Counted from the stretch's first letter, positions 48,646 to 62,078 are shown. The stretch: 64,000 bases of DNA from Parapristionchus giblindavisi (GCA_943737045.1 CALSFV010000408.1:124001-188000); one strand, 5' to 3'. The notes: a model not told the origin generated them from the letters alone. Numbers and translations: made by a program.

Positions 48646-49858
48646 TGACAAGGGAAGTCTTTTATGTCTCAGTGAGACTTTTGAACGAGACTATTTTTCC
48701 TCGATAGGTATAGGTAATATATGGATGGAACCAAAAAATTAGATGCAGCCATGCACTTTCAGATTTTATATAATTAATTGAAGTTTGTGAAAAAAATTCT
48801 TCATTTTTTGAAGAAAAAACACACTATGTAGGCGACAAGAAGTGTATGAAACAAGGCATTCCTCATAGAACATTGACAACATGGCGGCGTGGTGTAGTGG
48901 TAGTATGTGCTCTTCTAGATCAGGATGTGGTTGGTTCGAGTGCACCTATAGACATTTTACTTTTGCTCATTTTTATCAGCTTCGGACTTGAACTTTCGAT
49001 CGAAAAAATTTTAAAAAAAATATTTTTTTCATTTTATTCTCTACTTTCAAAACGTTTGGGCGTGCTCAAGATGACATCTCTTATCTACCACCAGATCAAA
49101 TCCCCTCTTTTCCATGTATCTCACAAATATGCCTTTGCCAGGTCTGGATATATCTGGATATACCACATTCCCACTCCTTTTCTCACTCCGGTCCAAGCAT
49201 GAAGATGTTTACCCCAAAGATCTTGTTGTAATCTGTGAGAAACCCTGTCCCAAGTTTTCTTTGATCAAATGTTCGATATGTGATCGTCGATTTGGCTGGA
49301 ATTGTTTTTTGGCAGCTACCATTGTTGTTGAAATACTATTTGGCATGTATAAATTTAATAATTTGCCATGTTGAAAAAAATTCGTATAAGATATTAGATG
49401 CTAAATATATCGGAAATAATGAAAAAGTTAACGGAATAGGAGAAAAGTGCACGAAAAGTAGAGAATAAAATGAAAAAAAAAATTTTTTAAATTTTTTTTC
49501 GATCGAAAGTACAAGTCCGAAGCTGATAAAAATGAGCAAAAGTAAAATGTCTATAGGTGTACTCGAACCAACCACATCCTGATCTAGAAGAGTACATACT
49601 ACCACTACACCACGCCGCCATGTTGTCAATGTTCTATGAGGAATGCCTTGTTTCATACACTTCTTGTCGCCTACATAGTGTGTTTTTTCTTCAAAAAATG
49701 AAGAATTTTTTTCACAAACTTCAATTAATTATATAAAATCTGAAAGTGCATGGCTGCATCTAATTTTTTCGTTCCATCCATATATTACCTATACCTATCG
49801 AGGAAAAATAGTCTCGTTCAAAAGTCTCACTGAGACATAAAAGACTTCCCTTGTGAGT
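48646..49858. mobile_element. tRNA-arm foldback element, copy 2 (inverted relative to copy 1)
   Basis: Reverse complement of 46637-47850 almost base for base: its left arm carries the GTGCTC/GAGTGCACC variant that copy 1 has in its right arm. Together the two copies form a 3.2 kb inverted repeat around a 0.8 kb spacer. The near-identity suggests recent duplication or gene conversion. Confidence 0.85.
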
Positions 49859-50722
49859 ACAGAACATCAGTCAACTTGATTAGACATGCGTGTGGTGTCC
49901 ACTCTATCTTACTCATCATTTTTCACTTCACTTTACCTCTTCCTCCTCCCTCTCCCTATAGTCTTATTTCTCTCTCTCCCTCTTGGCCCTATCTCTCCCT
50001 CTCCTTCTTAATCTCGTACTCTCATTCTAATCTCTTCTCTCTATTCTCTATTCAAAACTCATCAACTACACTTTTTTATCGCGATTCCTTTTTCTTATAC
50101 AATCGGTACTTTATTTTTCTATTTCCTTCATCTTTTTAATTCTACTCGTGCCTTTTACCTACTCTCACTATTACCTTTTCTTCCCTTTCTCCACCTTTCC
50201 CTCTCTTTTATCTTCAACGCAACAAGGTTATTTATGCACTTAGTTCATTAAGTCTGGTTAAGTACAATTAAGTAAGTCATGATATTAAGTCATACTACAC
50301 AGTACTTAGAAGGAATGATTGAATGATATGTGTTAATGCTTATCATTAGTCCATTCTATAGTACAGATCTTCTTTATGTCAATCATTCCTATATTCTTTG
50401 TATCTTCATCTTTATTCTTTCATTCTTTTAATCAATCAATAATTGGTAGATCACTGTTCAATTCTTCTTTATACTTTCTTTAAGGTCATTCTTCTTTCTA
50501 GTCTAATGGACACATTACTCTAATCTTTTCCTCCCTCTAGACCCCATCTCTCCCTCTCCCTCTCCCTCTCCCTCTCCCTCTCCCTTTACCTCTCTATCCT
50601 TTTACCCTCTTATCACTTCTCTGTCTCTATCTGTTCCATGTGGCACTCAATATAGACTCTTTCACTATTCCTCTCAGAGTCCATTCGATTCCTTCGGCAT
50701 ACTCCAGACGGGTTCAGTTACA
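49859..50722. other. Region upstream of the NRF-like gene, CT-rich
   Basis: Strongly pyrimidine-rich on the plus strand, with TCTCCCTC runs at 49940-50010 and a perfect TCTCCC hexamer run at 50548-50586. The promoter of the NRF-like gene must lie here; no element could be defined. Confidence 0.5.
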
Positions 50723-53700
50723 ATGAGACTCCTACTTCTTCTCTTCTTACTTCTTCCTGTATCATTATCATGTCTTCTATGTCCACTGAGTGTTCCTCCA
50801 AGACCGAGACCACTCGATCAATTCAAATTACCTACTTTACCTAAAGTAAGTCAATGAGACATGCCTATTTATAAAGTTTGTCCTCTGAAGATTTCATAAT
50901 CTCACAGTTCATCTTTAGCTCGCATACGATTTCGTTCATTTCTTATAGCAAGAGAACATATGAAAAGACAAAGTTTAGAACCCTTCAAAGGGACATAAAA
51001 AGTTGAAAGTTTAAACTCCGCCTCTTTCTGTGAATTGAAAGATTAGACACTGTGTTGGGTCTTTCGCTGTGAAGAAAAAGAGACATAGGCGTAAAGAATA
51101 AAATATGCAATCAATTGTATGGCGTGAGAAGGAAATACTCTTGAGATTAAAAAAATGCTACGGCATGAAATACCTAAAACAATTTAATCTGATCTTTGAA
51201 TAGTCTTTGATTTAATCATCCCTATATGTAGAGACAAAATGATATCTTGAAGATTTGACATTGATAACATGATAACGACGTTTTTTTCACTTGAAAAAAG
51301 TGGAAAAGTTTTGCAGACTCAGATTTTTAAGTATTGATTGATTTTAGGTGAACACGGATACTATGCCTCAATTCTGTAATCTAACCGAATTACTTCCCGT
51401 TGGTGGTTAGTTTTCATTATCATTCAAGTACAAATTAACAGAAACAAGGACTTGCAAAGGAAAATCTCTTCATTTTACATACTATTTCCTTATTCTCTGT
51501 CAATGAGAGAAGTTTACATAGTGAAGAGATTATTATCTCTTATATTAAACAATATTGATAATAAAGATGACTATGAAACGATAAACACTCGAGGTGTCAA
51601 TGGGAAAATGCTTTTCAACTACTTGTTTACTACAATCCATGGCCAATAAACATTCTTATTGATTCGACAACGAGTATCCTCACCTTCTCTCCCCATCAAT
51701 CTCTATTACTTCCTTATATCATATTCATTATCAGATTCATGTCGTTCTGGAATCGCGAATATTCTTTGTTCTGCTGATTCTCTCATTGATGCATATACAA
51801 ATGGATGTCCAGGATCAGAAGATGAAGAACAATGTTCAATCTGTGAGAAGAGTAAAGTGGAAAACTTCTGGGTTGTACGATGTTAGTTATCCATTCATTA
51901 TTATTGATTACTTTATCCTTATCTATGTATATCCTTCTTCAAACCGTATTCAGTATATTGATTGATTCTGATTGTTCATATTTCCATCTTCTAACTTCTC
52001 ATTGTTTCTCATTCAAGGGTTCGATTCAATCGGAAAACCTCCTCATGGAATCAGTGATGGAAACTACTATTGGTTAGGTGATTATGAAATGTGCCATGAG
52101 ATCAATAGGTCAGTATACGCTACAGTACTTCAGATATACCGTAATCATCTTACAGAGAAGGCTCGTTTGCTGGACAGTACTGCTGGGTACGACTTGAGGT
52201 GAGCAAGAGATTAAAGATCAAAGATCAAAGATCAAATTAAGGTTCCTGATTCACTAGTCGAGGCAGGTTGTCCACAGACTGATCCTTTGGAGATCATCTA
52301 TGGAGTTTGTGCACCCATTTCATGCAAAGAACATGAATTGGAGAATATTGCTAAGGGTACGGTAGGACTACTTTAAAATGATCTTTGATCTCTTGAATGA
52401 ATGTTGATCTTTGATCTTTGCAGCATACGCTCCTTACAAAGCGAAAGTACAATGTGAGCATGAACAAGAGATGACATGGGGAGCTACCATATTATTGTAA
52501 GTGATATCCAAATCAATCGATAATCTTCTAATCAATCAATATTTTAGTGCTACCCTGATCGCTTGGAAGATTTTCATTTGGACAATGACCATTCTATCAG
52601 AGAAGGGATGGGGTAGGAATGGACGATAAATGAATCAAATGAATCAGTCTTTACATAGTTTCTTTTCTAACACAACCTACTTTAAAACCATTCTTTCATT
52701 ACTTTAACTCTAATAAAATATTTCCCTGATTCAGGTCCTCAATGGTTCTTCAAATTCAATTTGGGTACAAACGGAAAACGAACACTGTCGACGAAGAGAT
52801 TTCACGATCAGAAGTAGGACGATATAATCGATATTCTCATATCTCCCAATTTTTTATATTTTATATATAAAAAAATAGATTCGGATCTTTTTGATAATCT
52901 TTTTAGGTTGTATGAAGTTGAACTTGCACGAGTAAAATTTCATTTGAAAAGTTGATTAGAACAGAACGTCTGTAATAGACTATCCATGATGTCTTCTTTA
53001 TTTCAGTCTTCATTCCATTCATGGTCTAATCTTCTGTGCATACCTTTGGTTGATAGCTGGAAACGTCTACAATATGATGTTACCGTATATTGGTATCAAC
53101 TCTGATTTCATTGAAATACCGTAATCTTCAGTTATATTACAGAAAACGTCGCCTTTGCTTTCGACGAAATCAAAAGTCCATTTGCTCATCTCACTAATAA
53201 CTATTCATATCATGTCGATGGATTAATCGGTATGAATTATAAGATTATTGTTTAATTATTGATTGACTATTGATCGACTATTGATTTATTTTCTATTCTA
53301 GCTCTCACATGCTTCCTGTCTGCATCACTCATGTATGGTCATATTAAAACATTCAAAGAAGTCTGTCTTGTCGTTTTGAGAGCTACATTACGGTATATCT
53401 ACAGTAATTAAACCAAATATTGATTGACTGATTCATAGATTCTGGCCAGTGTACGCTGTTCTTGTACTGTACATGGCCCTACTCTTCCCTTATGCTTCAT
53501 CAGGTCCCATGTGGATTCATGGAGAAATCGTAAACTAGATTTTATTGATCAATTTTTCGAATAATATCATTCAGGCTCATCGTTGTCAACAATCGTGGTG
53601 GAAGAATCTTCTCTTTATCAATAACTTCTTCGGTGCTAAAGATACGGTAATGATTATTGATTGATGGATAAGTATGGATAAGAGATTACAGTAGATATAT

Positions 53701-56377
53701 TATAGTGTGTGGACTTCGGTTACGCAGTATCATTGATGACATATTACTTTACAATGATTGCTCTACTTTGTTGGCTGGCCAAAGATTACTTCAGACCTAT
53801 TGTAGTGAGTTCATTATGTTTATTCGATCTTCCTTCTTTCCTATCTACTCGTTCAACGAACAATATGAACTATCAATAATATCATAAATGAAAGATTTGT
53901 TCTTCAGTATCTTTGTTTTGGTGGTATAATCGTCTCAATCGTCTATACATTCTGCATCATTTTCATCTACGATCTTCCACCAGCTCCTATTCTCACTGCC
54001 GAACCTATTCAGCAAGTTTATATAATATTATAATTATTTATTTATTATTTATATTAATTTCAATCACATTAACGACTGCTACCTAATGCTTTCTTTTGTG
54101 TTTTCCTTGGTTCCGCTACTCATATCGTTTTGAAATCTTTATCTTTGTTCTTTCTAGTAGTTCTTTCAGTCGTGAAAAGATGGAACTTCTTCTTAATCTC
54201 GTTATTATATCTCCATTGGCTCGTTTATCTCCAGCTCTCATTGGAATGTTATTTGCTCTTCTTCCTGATCTCAAACTTGATCCGGTATTTATTTATTTAT
54301 TTATTTACACTAAAAAACAATTCGACAAATTTTGAGAAAATGGTTTGAAAGTGATGATCTAAATAGATAATTTCACACGTTATTGTCATCCACTTAAAAC
54401 ATATATGAATTTTTTCTTTGATTTATAAAAATTATAGGCAATCCGTTTTCTATGTACTCTTCTCGCTGGAGTTAGTGCTTTGTTTGTTGCTTTCTTCCTT
54501 TTCTTCTTCACTACTGGATCATATCGTTAGGATTTCCATATATTTTTATTATAAATTTAATATTAATATTTATTATTATTATTATGATTCCATCGCCGTC
54601 TGTAATTCGTAATTATCGATTGATTTCTTTTCATACCGACAATAGTGACTTTCGCTCTATTTCAAAAAATTCCATAATATTATATATTCCTTGCAGAACA
54701 TCCAATCTTTCTCGCCCTTTATGGTTCAATTCATCGTCCAATATGGGCATTCTCCATACTCACACTTGCATATATTGCAACACATGGAACTGGATTAGGT
54801 ATTGATCTTTCATCTTTGCTCTCTTTATTCCGCATTTTTCATTAATGCGAATAGGATTCCACTTTTTTTATTTTTTACTTTAGAAATTCAACTTAAAAAA
54901 TATCTTGTCCTTAAAAATTGATATTTGATCTTTAACAGGTTATCTGATTTCTTTCAGAAACAGTTGAAGCTTTCCTCGGATGGAGGCTTTTCTCTCCTTG
55001 TGCAAAGAGGGTAAGCTAGTCACTTTAAATTCTTTTCGAATCAATCGATATTACTCGAATCAATCAATAATTCATTGTAGATCGTTCCTGCTATAATCCT
55101 CTCTGAACCAATCATTCTCCATTTCTTCTCAGCCCTCCATCGACCAGGATACGCTACTCATTGGAGTACTGTAAGTCCCCTCTACACTACAATGGTGAAC
55201 CACACAAGACGACATTTACTATTTCATGAGATTGAGACATTTGTCACTATGTTTGTGACGTCGCATCTCTTTCGATCCTTCTTGATAGATTCATTAATGA
55301 TTCATGAATGAGGTTCCGTTTGACTTGAAAGGAAGAGTGACAGATCATAGACTGAGTGAGAGATGAAGTTCCCGCATATTTCTTCTACTTTTTGTCTTTA
55401 TACTTTCGGCTACCGGCACTTTTTATATTCTGTGAAGGTTTCTCACTGTGATGAGAAGTGAAGAGGTGAGAGAGGGAGAGGGAGAGAGTGGAAAAGGGAG
55501 AGGGAGAGGAAGTGGGAGATCAAGGAGAGGTAGAGGACTAGAAATAGTCTATACAGGACACCTTATATGAGTCTCATTCTTTCTTCTGAAGGTCGATCTA
55601 AGACCATCTGTTATATTGATATTGAATAGATGAAGAAGGAAGAAGGTTGTTGGAGTGAGAAAGAAGTAAAGTGAAGATGAAGTGAATAAATCCACAGAAA
55701 CAATACGATAAGAGATAATTAGAAATAGAAAGAAATGTAACTGTCATCTCTCATATTCCATTTATATGTCTCATAAAAATATGCCGGATGGCATATCACA
55801 GGTAGATGTAGAGAGAAGGAGAGAAAGAGAGAGATGGAGAGGAAGGAGAGGGAGAGGGAGAGGGAGATGGAGAGGTAGATCATAAATTGAGAGTAGTAGA
55901 TAGTCTATCCCATTAAAGCGAGTATATGAGGCGTCAAGTGAATTGAGTCACTTTAACGGAAATGGAAATGATATATGAAATATAGTGGAAAACCTATGAT
56001 TATCGTAAAATTTGAAAATGGTTGACTTCAGGTGTATACTGTTGTAAGTGCTGCAGCGTTGTCATTGAAATTTTCGCTGATTCTCGACGCGTTTGTCGGC
56101 AGACCAATACGGTAAGATGCCATTATTGATTGATTGTATATCGATTTGATTATTTGGAAACACGCAATATCAGATATAATTCATTACGAAAAAAGTTTCA
56201 AAGATCTAAATATTATACTATATTCTTGTGGTGTAGTTGACAATAACGTGAATTGTAAAAAATTTTAAAAAATCAATGATCATTATTGATTACAGTAATA
56301 TCTTCACTCGTGATTTCCATAGAGAAGTTATCTCTGAAGAAGTTGAAGATGGAATTGAATTAGAAGATAAATTATAG
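50723..56377 (+). CDS. NRF-6-like multi-pass membrane acyltransferase (acyltransferase-3 family), 23 exons
   Basis: Exons: 50723-50845, 51348-51405, 51735-51881, 52018-52108, 52156-52198, 52242-52356, 52424-52496, 52548-52612, 52735-52813, 53007-53092, 53143-53229, 53302-53392, 53439-53529, 53575-53646, 53706-53804, 53908-54011, 54170-54284, 54438-54525, 54697-54798, 54958-55010, 55081-55170, 56032-56111, 56296-56377. Phases agree, giving about 677 aa. A signal peptide (MRLLLLLFLLLPVSLSC) precedes a Cys-rich extracellular NRF domain with FDSIGKPPHGISDGNYYWLG, GQYCWVRLE and CAPISC. Then come about ten membrane segments of the acyltransferase-3 type (NLHSIHGLIFCAYLWLIAGN). In C. elegans, relatives act in drug and lipid uptake across the intestine (nrf-6, ndg-4). 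The canonical acyltransferase His after the first helix is replaced in this reading (AGN in place of a typical GH), so catalysis is uncertain. Exon 16 ends at a GC donor. Confidence 0.85.
55440..55900. repeat. GGGAGA blocks in intron 21 of the NRF-like gene
   Basis: Two purine-only clusters (55468-55513 and 55805-55878) of GAGGGAGAGGGAGAG type lie in the 861-bp intron 55171-56031, by far the longest of this gene. They belong to the family that fills 57-63 kb. Confidence 0.75.
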
Positions 56378-57676
56378 ATATCGATTTATTGATTGATTGA
56401 GATTAGGTGTGAATTTATTTAATTTACAATAATATGATTGTTGTATAAAACTTAATAATATATTTCGTTCATATTTTTCTGAGATTGAAATATTGAATCA
56501 AATTGGTTCACCTCATCGTTGCCCATGGTGATTTCATTATATTTATTCATGAGAATATATCATATCCAATTCCCTCAATGTAGTTCTTTCGAATACATCT
56601 GACATAGTAGATACCATTCATACATTCTCCAATTCTTTCTCAAATATTCCATATTCTTCTTTTCTTTTCCTCTTAATTATATGATAATCTGGTCACAAAA
56701 TATGTTTTGAATAACACCGTGCATTGAATATTCCAGATCATATCAAAATCCCATCAGAAGTACAAAATAAAAGAGTATGATTCGGAAGATATTAAAGAGT
56801 TAAAGACAAAGGTACAATCCTTTCTTCGTGACACCTGAAGTACTGCGGAAGATCACTCCTAGACTAGCGCTAGGCGAAAATATAAGCGTACATTATTATA
56901 TCTTTTAAAAAAACGTTTTTGATCAATCATTATTCTTTTGCTATCTCATATTCTTTTTCCTATATCCTTCTTTGACTTCCTTTATCACTTCTCCTTTTAT
57001 CTGCTCTCCAAATTAGAGTACATGCCGTCTTTTTATTGAAGAATTAATTAATTCATAATATTTAATGATCAATAAGAAAGGAGAGAAGATACTCCAATTA
57101 CAATATTCCGATAAAAGAGATGAAGCAATCCTTTAGAGGTAGAAGACGATTCAAAGGTGCTAACTGCTTCTGTCCACACCTTTCTCTTCTTACCGACACA
57201 TTACAACATAATGAGTCTCAATGCTTTATCGACTATCGCTATATTTTATTATATTTATGTAGATTTAAGTGATTTATTAAAGGTAAAGATGAGGTTTAAA
57301 GGCACACCCCAAGCTAATTTTATGATCCGCATTGGCAATAATCTCTCGCTGACAACGAAAGGGAGAGAGTGTTGTTAGTTTCAAATTCGCTTGGGGTTCA
57401 AGTGTAGCCATCTAAAAGATACAATGAGATTCATTTATAATATGAATGTGAGAGGAGACTCACATTAACAATAAGAAATACATTGATATAAATAATGAAT
57501 TCAATCTATGAAGACTTCGTCTCTTATGGCATTCTTCATTTTGACTCCCCTCTAAAGGGTGACGTCTTTTTCATTCAAAAAAACTCATCTAAAACACATA
57601 ATACCTTTTTACCGTTAGTTTTTTACAAGTGTCCCTTCAGCATAGAAGTATAAGCTAGTTCCTTTCCTTTGTCCAA
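56378..57676. other. Intergenic region 3' of the NRF-like gene
   Basis: AT-rich. An exon-like open stretch at 56737-56811 (ending KELKTK) has an AG before it and GTACAA after it, but I cannot connect it to any gene. A hairpin MITE lies at 57298-57400. Confidence 0.4.
57298..57400. repeat. Hairpin MITE, AAGGCACACCC family, copy 3
   Basis: Left AAAGGCACACCCCAAGCTAA and right TTCGCTTGGGGTTCAAG form imperfect inverted ends around ATAATCTCTCGCTGACAACG and GAAAGGGAGAGAGTGTTGTTAG. This has the same architecture as the copies at 21.8 and 22.9 kb. Confidence 0.6.
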
Positions 57677-58330
57677 TCTCTCCCTCCCTCTCCCTCTCAC
57701 TCTCTCCCTCTCCCTTTCTGAGTCTTGAATAGTCTTCTCCTTCACAATAATTGCAGGAAGTTTGGAATGGATAGAATAGGAAGAGAAGGGTGAAACATAT
57801 TATTTTTCTCTTAGATCAAAGGATATCATAGAATACGATGTTGTAATAGACTTTTCCATATGAAGTATACGAGAAGAATAAATGAAAACATCAACCATAT
57901 TCATTTTATCTTCTATAGTATACACATAATTGAAATGAAAGGATAACATGAACAATCTCCCTCTTTTCAAAACCATATATGATTTACACCAGTAATTGTG
58001 ACCGATAGGAAGGAAGTTAAAAGGGAGAGATCCGAATGGAGAGAGGGAGAAGGAGAGGGAGAGGGAGAGGTAAAGGGACCGGGAGAAGGAGACGGAGAAA
58101 GTGACCTAACAGGTCTATGCCACCTGTGGAAAGCTGCCCTATACGAAAGACACACCTAACAGGAGCCTTCTATCCAAATGGAAGAGAGTTCAACAGTGGT
58201 ATGCTTATTGAGTTTCACAAAAGGGTCATATATGTATCTAATCACACTTATCAAATCCGTCCCGTAATACAGCGCTCTAATTGTATTCTTTTGATATATA
58301 CGAGATATTTGGTGATATTTTTGGTGTACC

Positions 58331-58492
58331 TCAGTGGCCGTATGCATGAACAATGGAAAACCGTTTTCCGGGAAAATGTGATGTCATTAGCTTAGGCGGA
58401 GGATTTTTAAAAAAAGCTTCCGCCTACGCTAATGACCTCACATTTCCCCTGAAAACGGGTTTCCCGTTGTTCATGCATACGGCCACAGATGT
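58331..58492. repeat. Small palindromic element of about 160 bp
   Basis: Left TGGCCGTATGCATGAACAA and right TTGTTCATGCATACGGCCA are exact inverted ends. The arms continue with AATGTGATGTCATTAGC / GCTAATGACCTCACATT and GGCGGA / TCCGCC around an A/T-rich loop. It is non-coding and MITE-like. Confidence 0.85.
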
Positions 58493-61400
58493 CGTGAGAT
58501 GTTTATGCCGTGCAGAAAACGGCATGAAAATTTTAAAATATTTTCCGCATAAATCTTTAAATTAATAAATCTTTAACATTGTATTTCGAAACGCTTTTGT
58601 TTTCCACCTAAAACCTTGATTTGCTGATATACTGTAGAACACAAATAATTTAGACACTTATGCTGAATATGCCGGAAAAATCGGCAACCCCGTTATACTG
58701 GATGCCGAAAAAAATCTGATGCCGTACACCTGACGAGAGTGTTTCCTTTGAAAGATACCGAATAGAGAGTGATTCAATCATCCATGAATGAATCGAAAGA
58801 GTATTAATTGTCGATGAATCGATCGATTTCCATTTGTTATCTGTTCTACTTCATCTATATCTTAATTCTTTTATTTTCCCCTTCTTATTTTCCATTCGAG
58901 ACCCAAAACCGATGAAAGATATAGAGAATGAAGAAGGGGGGGCATAATTGCAGGAAAGACAGAGGATGTTGGCACGAGTCCAAAAGAGTAGTTGAACTAG
59001 AGAGAGATAATATAAAATGAAGAGAGATAGAGCAGCAGAGGGAGATGAGAGAGTATGGAAAAATGAGAGAGTGGTTAGAGAGAGGGAGGGTAATTAGAGA
59101 GTAGATGAAGATGTCGATGGTGTCATCTGATTCTCACCACGACATCCGGGATTACGGTAGCCAATTCCTGGAAACAACATTGTATTGATTGATGTAACTA
59201 GGAAATACACACGATTACGGTATTCGTTGTAAGAAAAACAGATTAAGAATGATAGATTACTGTATCGATTGATTGTATTTACTTACTCTCTTCACTATTG
59301 AATCAAGATTCTATTGACAAGGTCAGAATGAGTCAATTCATACTCTCTACCTCTGCCTTTTCATGCCCATCCTTCTCCCTCTCCCTCTCCCTTTCCTTCT
59401 CCCTCTCCCTCTCCCTCTGTCTCTCTCCCTCTACAATTATTTACTTCTCTCTCCCTCTCCCTATTTATCATCTTTCTCATCTATAATAACCACATTATTC
59501 TCTAGCTACCAGCTGTTATGCAATATCCTCATTCTTCTATCACTTCTTCTTCTTCTTCTTCTTCTTCTGTTAACATATGGGACTGATTCGTTATCGATAC
59601 TGTATATCAATGATATATATATATATATTATCTACATGCACATGCATGATGATTATCGATTAATCAAGAGTTCACATGTATGTATATTACAAGAGAGAGA
59701 AATTATTGATATTACATTGATTTTTATTGCTAACAAAGTCCATAAAAGTCCAAGTAAAAGTTGCAAAGTCCATAAAATAGCATTAAATAAGCACAAAATG
59801 ATCATAATCATCATGATAGAAGTAGCGATTTAGAAAAAGGAGAGGGAGAGATTCTAGAGGTAGAGACAGAGAGACAAATCACAATCGATGATCCGTTTAC
59901 GGAATGAAGTACAGTATGATAAGGAAGTATAGTATACTGTATATAGACTATCATGAACTGATCAATCAGTTCTCACTATCATAATATTCTACATATTTAA
60001 ACCTCAAAACATTAAATCATAAGATTGTTAATCCTTATCCTTCAAAAATAACAAAAAGAAAGGAAAAATAGGCGATAAAGTGTGCAAAAATAATATTGTT
60101 TTCTCTGATTTGATATTCTTTTCGCAACTTTTCTTTTTTACAGTATATTTGATTGTACATAAGTCCCCCATATAAGTTCATCTTTCATTCAATTCCTTTT
60201 CATTCTCTTTCTTCTTCTTCTTCTTCTGGTTTCTCTCCTCTCAACACAAACTTGTATGACTCTCAGTCTATTGATTGGAAGTAAGGGAGAGGGAGGGAGT
60301 AAAAGGGAGAGGGGGAGGGAGTAAAAGTTAGAGGGAGAGGGAGAGAGTAAAAGGGAGAGGGAGAGGGAGAGACTACCGTATCCTCCACTTGAATCCCTCT
60401 TGAGATCAAATATTATGTAAATGAGATGTGACAAGAGAGGGGTTACTGTAGATATAAATGAAGATGGAATTGTCTTTTGTAGATCATTCTTTATATTGAA
60501 GAAATATGAGACTCTATATAGAAGAATGTGAAGATAATTAGTGAGAGAAGAAGGTAGAGGAAGGTCTAGAGGGAGAGAAGGAGAGGGAGAGGGAGAGTGA
60601 GGGGGGGAAGGACTAGAGGGAGAGAAAGAGAGGGAGAGAATGACAGGGAGAGGGAGAGTTACAGAGTAAGGGAATGCTAGAGGGAGAGAATAGCGGATGG
60701 AGAGGGAGAGAGATAGTCCAAGAGATACAGAACAATGCATGTCTTCACTCAATTTTATTTGACAGGGAAGAGATCCTAGAGAAAGAGATAGGATAATTAT
60801 AGATTGTATAGAACTATCGAACTTCATACATAGATATTCTATGATTTCGCAGAATAACAATATTCTTAATCTTTTATTGTAGTTTTCTCAAACACTCAAC
60901 GAAGTTGATTCTATATAATTGGGGAAAAGTATCCAGAATATTATCGATATTTGTATCGTTTTATCTGAATAACATCATCATCTGAAGATGTTATTCCAAA
61001 TATATTAGTATGTACTCTTTCTCATTCTCAATCTCAAATGGTCTCATACAGAGATAGTCTTCCGGTGGATATCTGTCACTCATTCAGCCATCTAATCCCT
61101 TACCTTTTACAATCTCTCCCTCTCCCCCTCCCTCTCCTTCTCCCTCTCCTCTCCCTCTCCCTCTTCCTCTTCCTCTCTCTTCTAACCCGACTACCCTCCT
61201 GTAGGTATTTCTATTGTTCTGCGGTATTCTTTTTTGATGAAAGAGATGAATAGAAGTCTATGAAGAAACCATTTCTCTTTTGAATGTATTGTGGCCTCCC
61301 GAGTGGAAAGAATGAATAAGGATACGGTATTCATGATAAGTCTATTGATTGATTCAATTCATGGACCAGTGAAATGGTTGATATATGGATGGAGAGGAGG

Positions 61401-62019
61401 AATAGAGATCGGAAAAGGGTAACTGATGCTGCAGAGGGAGAGGGAGAGATCCAAGAGGGTGGAAAAGGAAGAGGGAGAGATCCAAGAGGGTGGAAAAGGG
61501 AGAGGGAGAGAAATAATTGACGCCTTGAGGCGGGATGAGAATCTTCTTCTTCTTCCTTCTTTGTCGGTCTTTCTCTATTCATTTGATATGTACATATAAT
61601 GAATGAAGGAGATAGGAAAGAAAGAAAAGAAATTATCAATCAACAATGAAATGTTCCATTTCTATTGAATCAAAACCCTCTTGAACGGTATAGTGAGTCT
61701 TGAGGACTCCCTAATCCCTCTCACCCTCTCCCTCTTCCTCTTCCTCTCCCTCTACCAAGACCTTTAATAGTCTTCACATGTATGATTCTTTGTATGGATC
61801 ACAGCGGGAATTCATGTACTGAGGACGAATAGAGAAAGAAACAGAATACGAGGAATATCTAAGCTTTCTTCCATCATTATTTTATTACTTTTCCTATTCT
61901 CTATTCACTGCTTCATATGTTCTGTAAATACTTCTAATGGAAAATACTTTTAAATCAATTATAATTGTTGAAAACAATCTTCTCCCAAAATTTAGGATTC
62001 TCCCGTTTATCCTATTATG

Positions 62020-62078
62020 GTGTTACATTTTCAAAACGTTCGCACGCCGTGCGCACGTTTTGAAAATGTAATACCACA
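62020..62078. repeat. Near-perfect hairpin with a CpG-rich loop
   Basis: TGTTACATTTTCAAAACGT and ACGTTTTGAAAATGTAATA form a stem of about 24 bp around GCACGCCGTGC, itself palindromic. It is not followed by a T run and is not near any gene, so it is not evidently a terminator. Confidence 0.8.

Noticed and set aside
46838..49656. Repeated frames beginning MKQGIPHRTLTTWRRG
   Set aside because: They are the translation of the tRNA-like arms in four positions; the frame passes through the box A and box B sequence.
59363..59833. 156-aa open frame on the plus strand
   Set aside because: Runs through CTCCCT and TCT repeats and a TATA microsatellite; not protein-like.
60189..60860. 223-aa open frame on the minus strand
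   Set aside because: Leu/Ser/Pro-rich sequence produced by GGGAGA repeats; no domain, no splice context.
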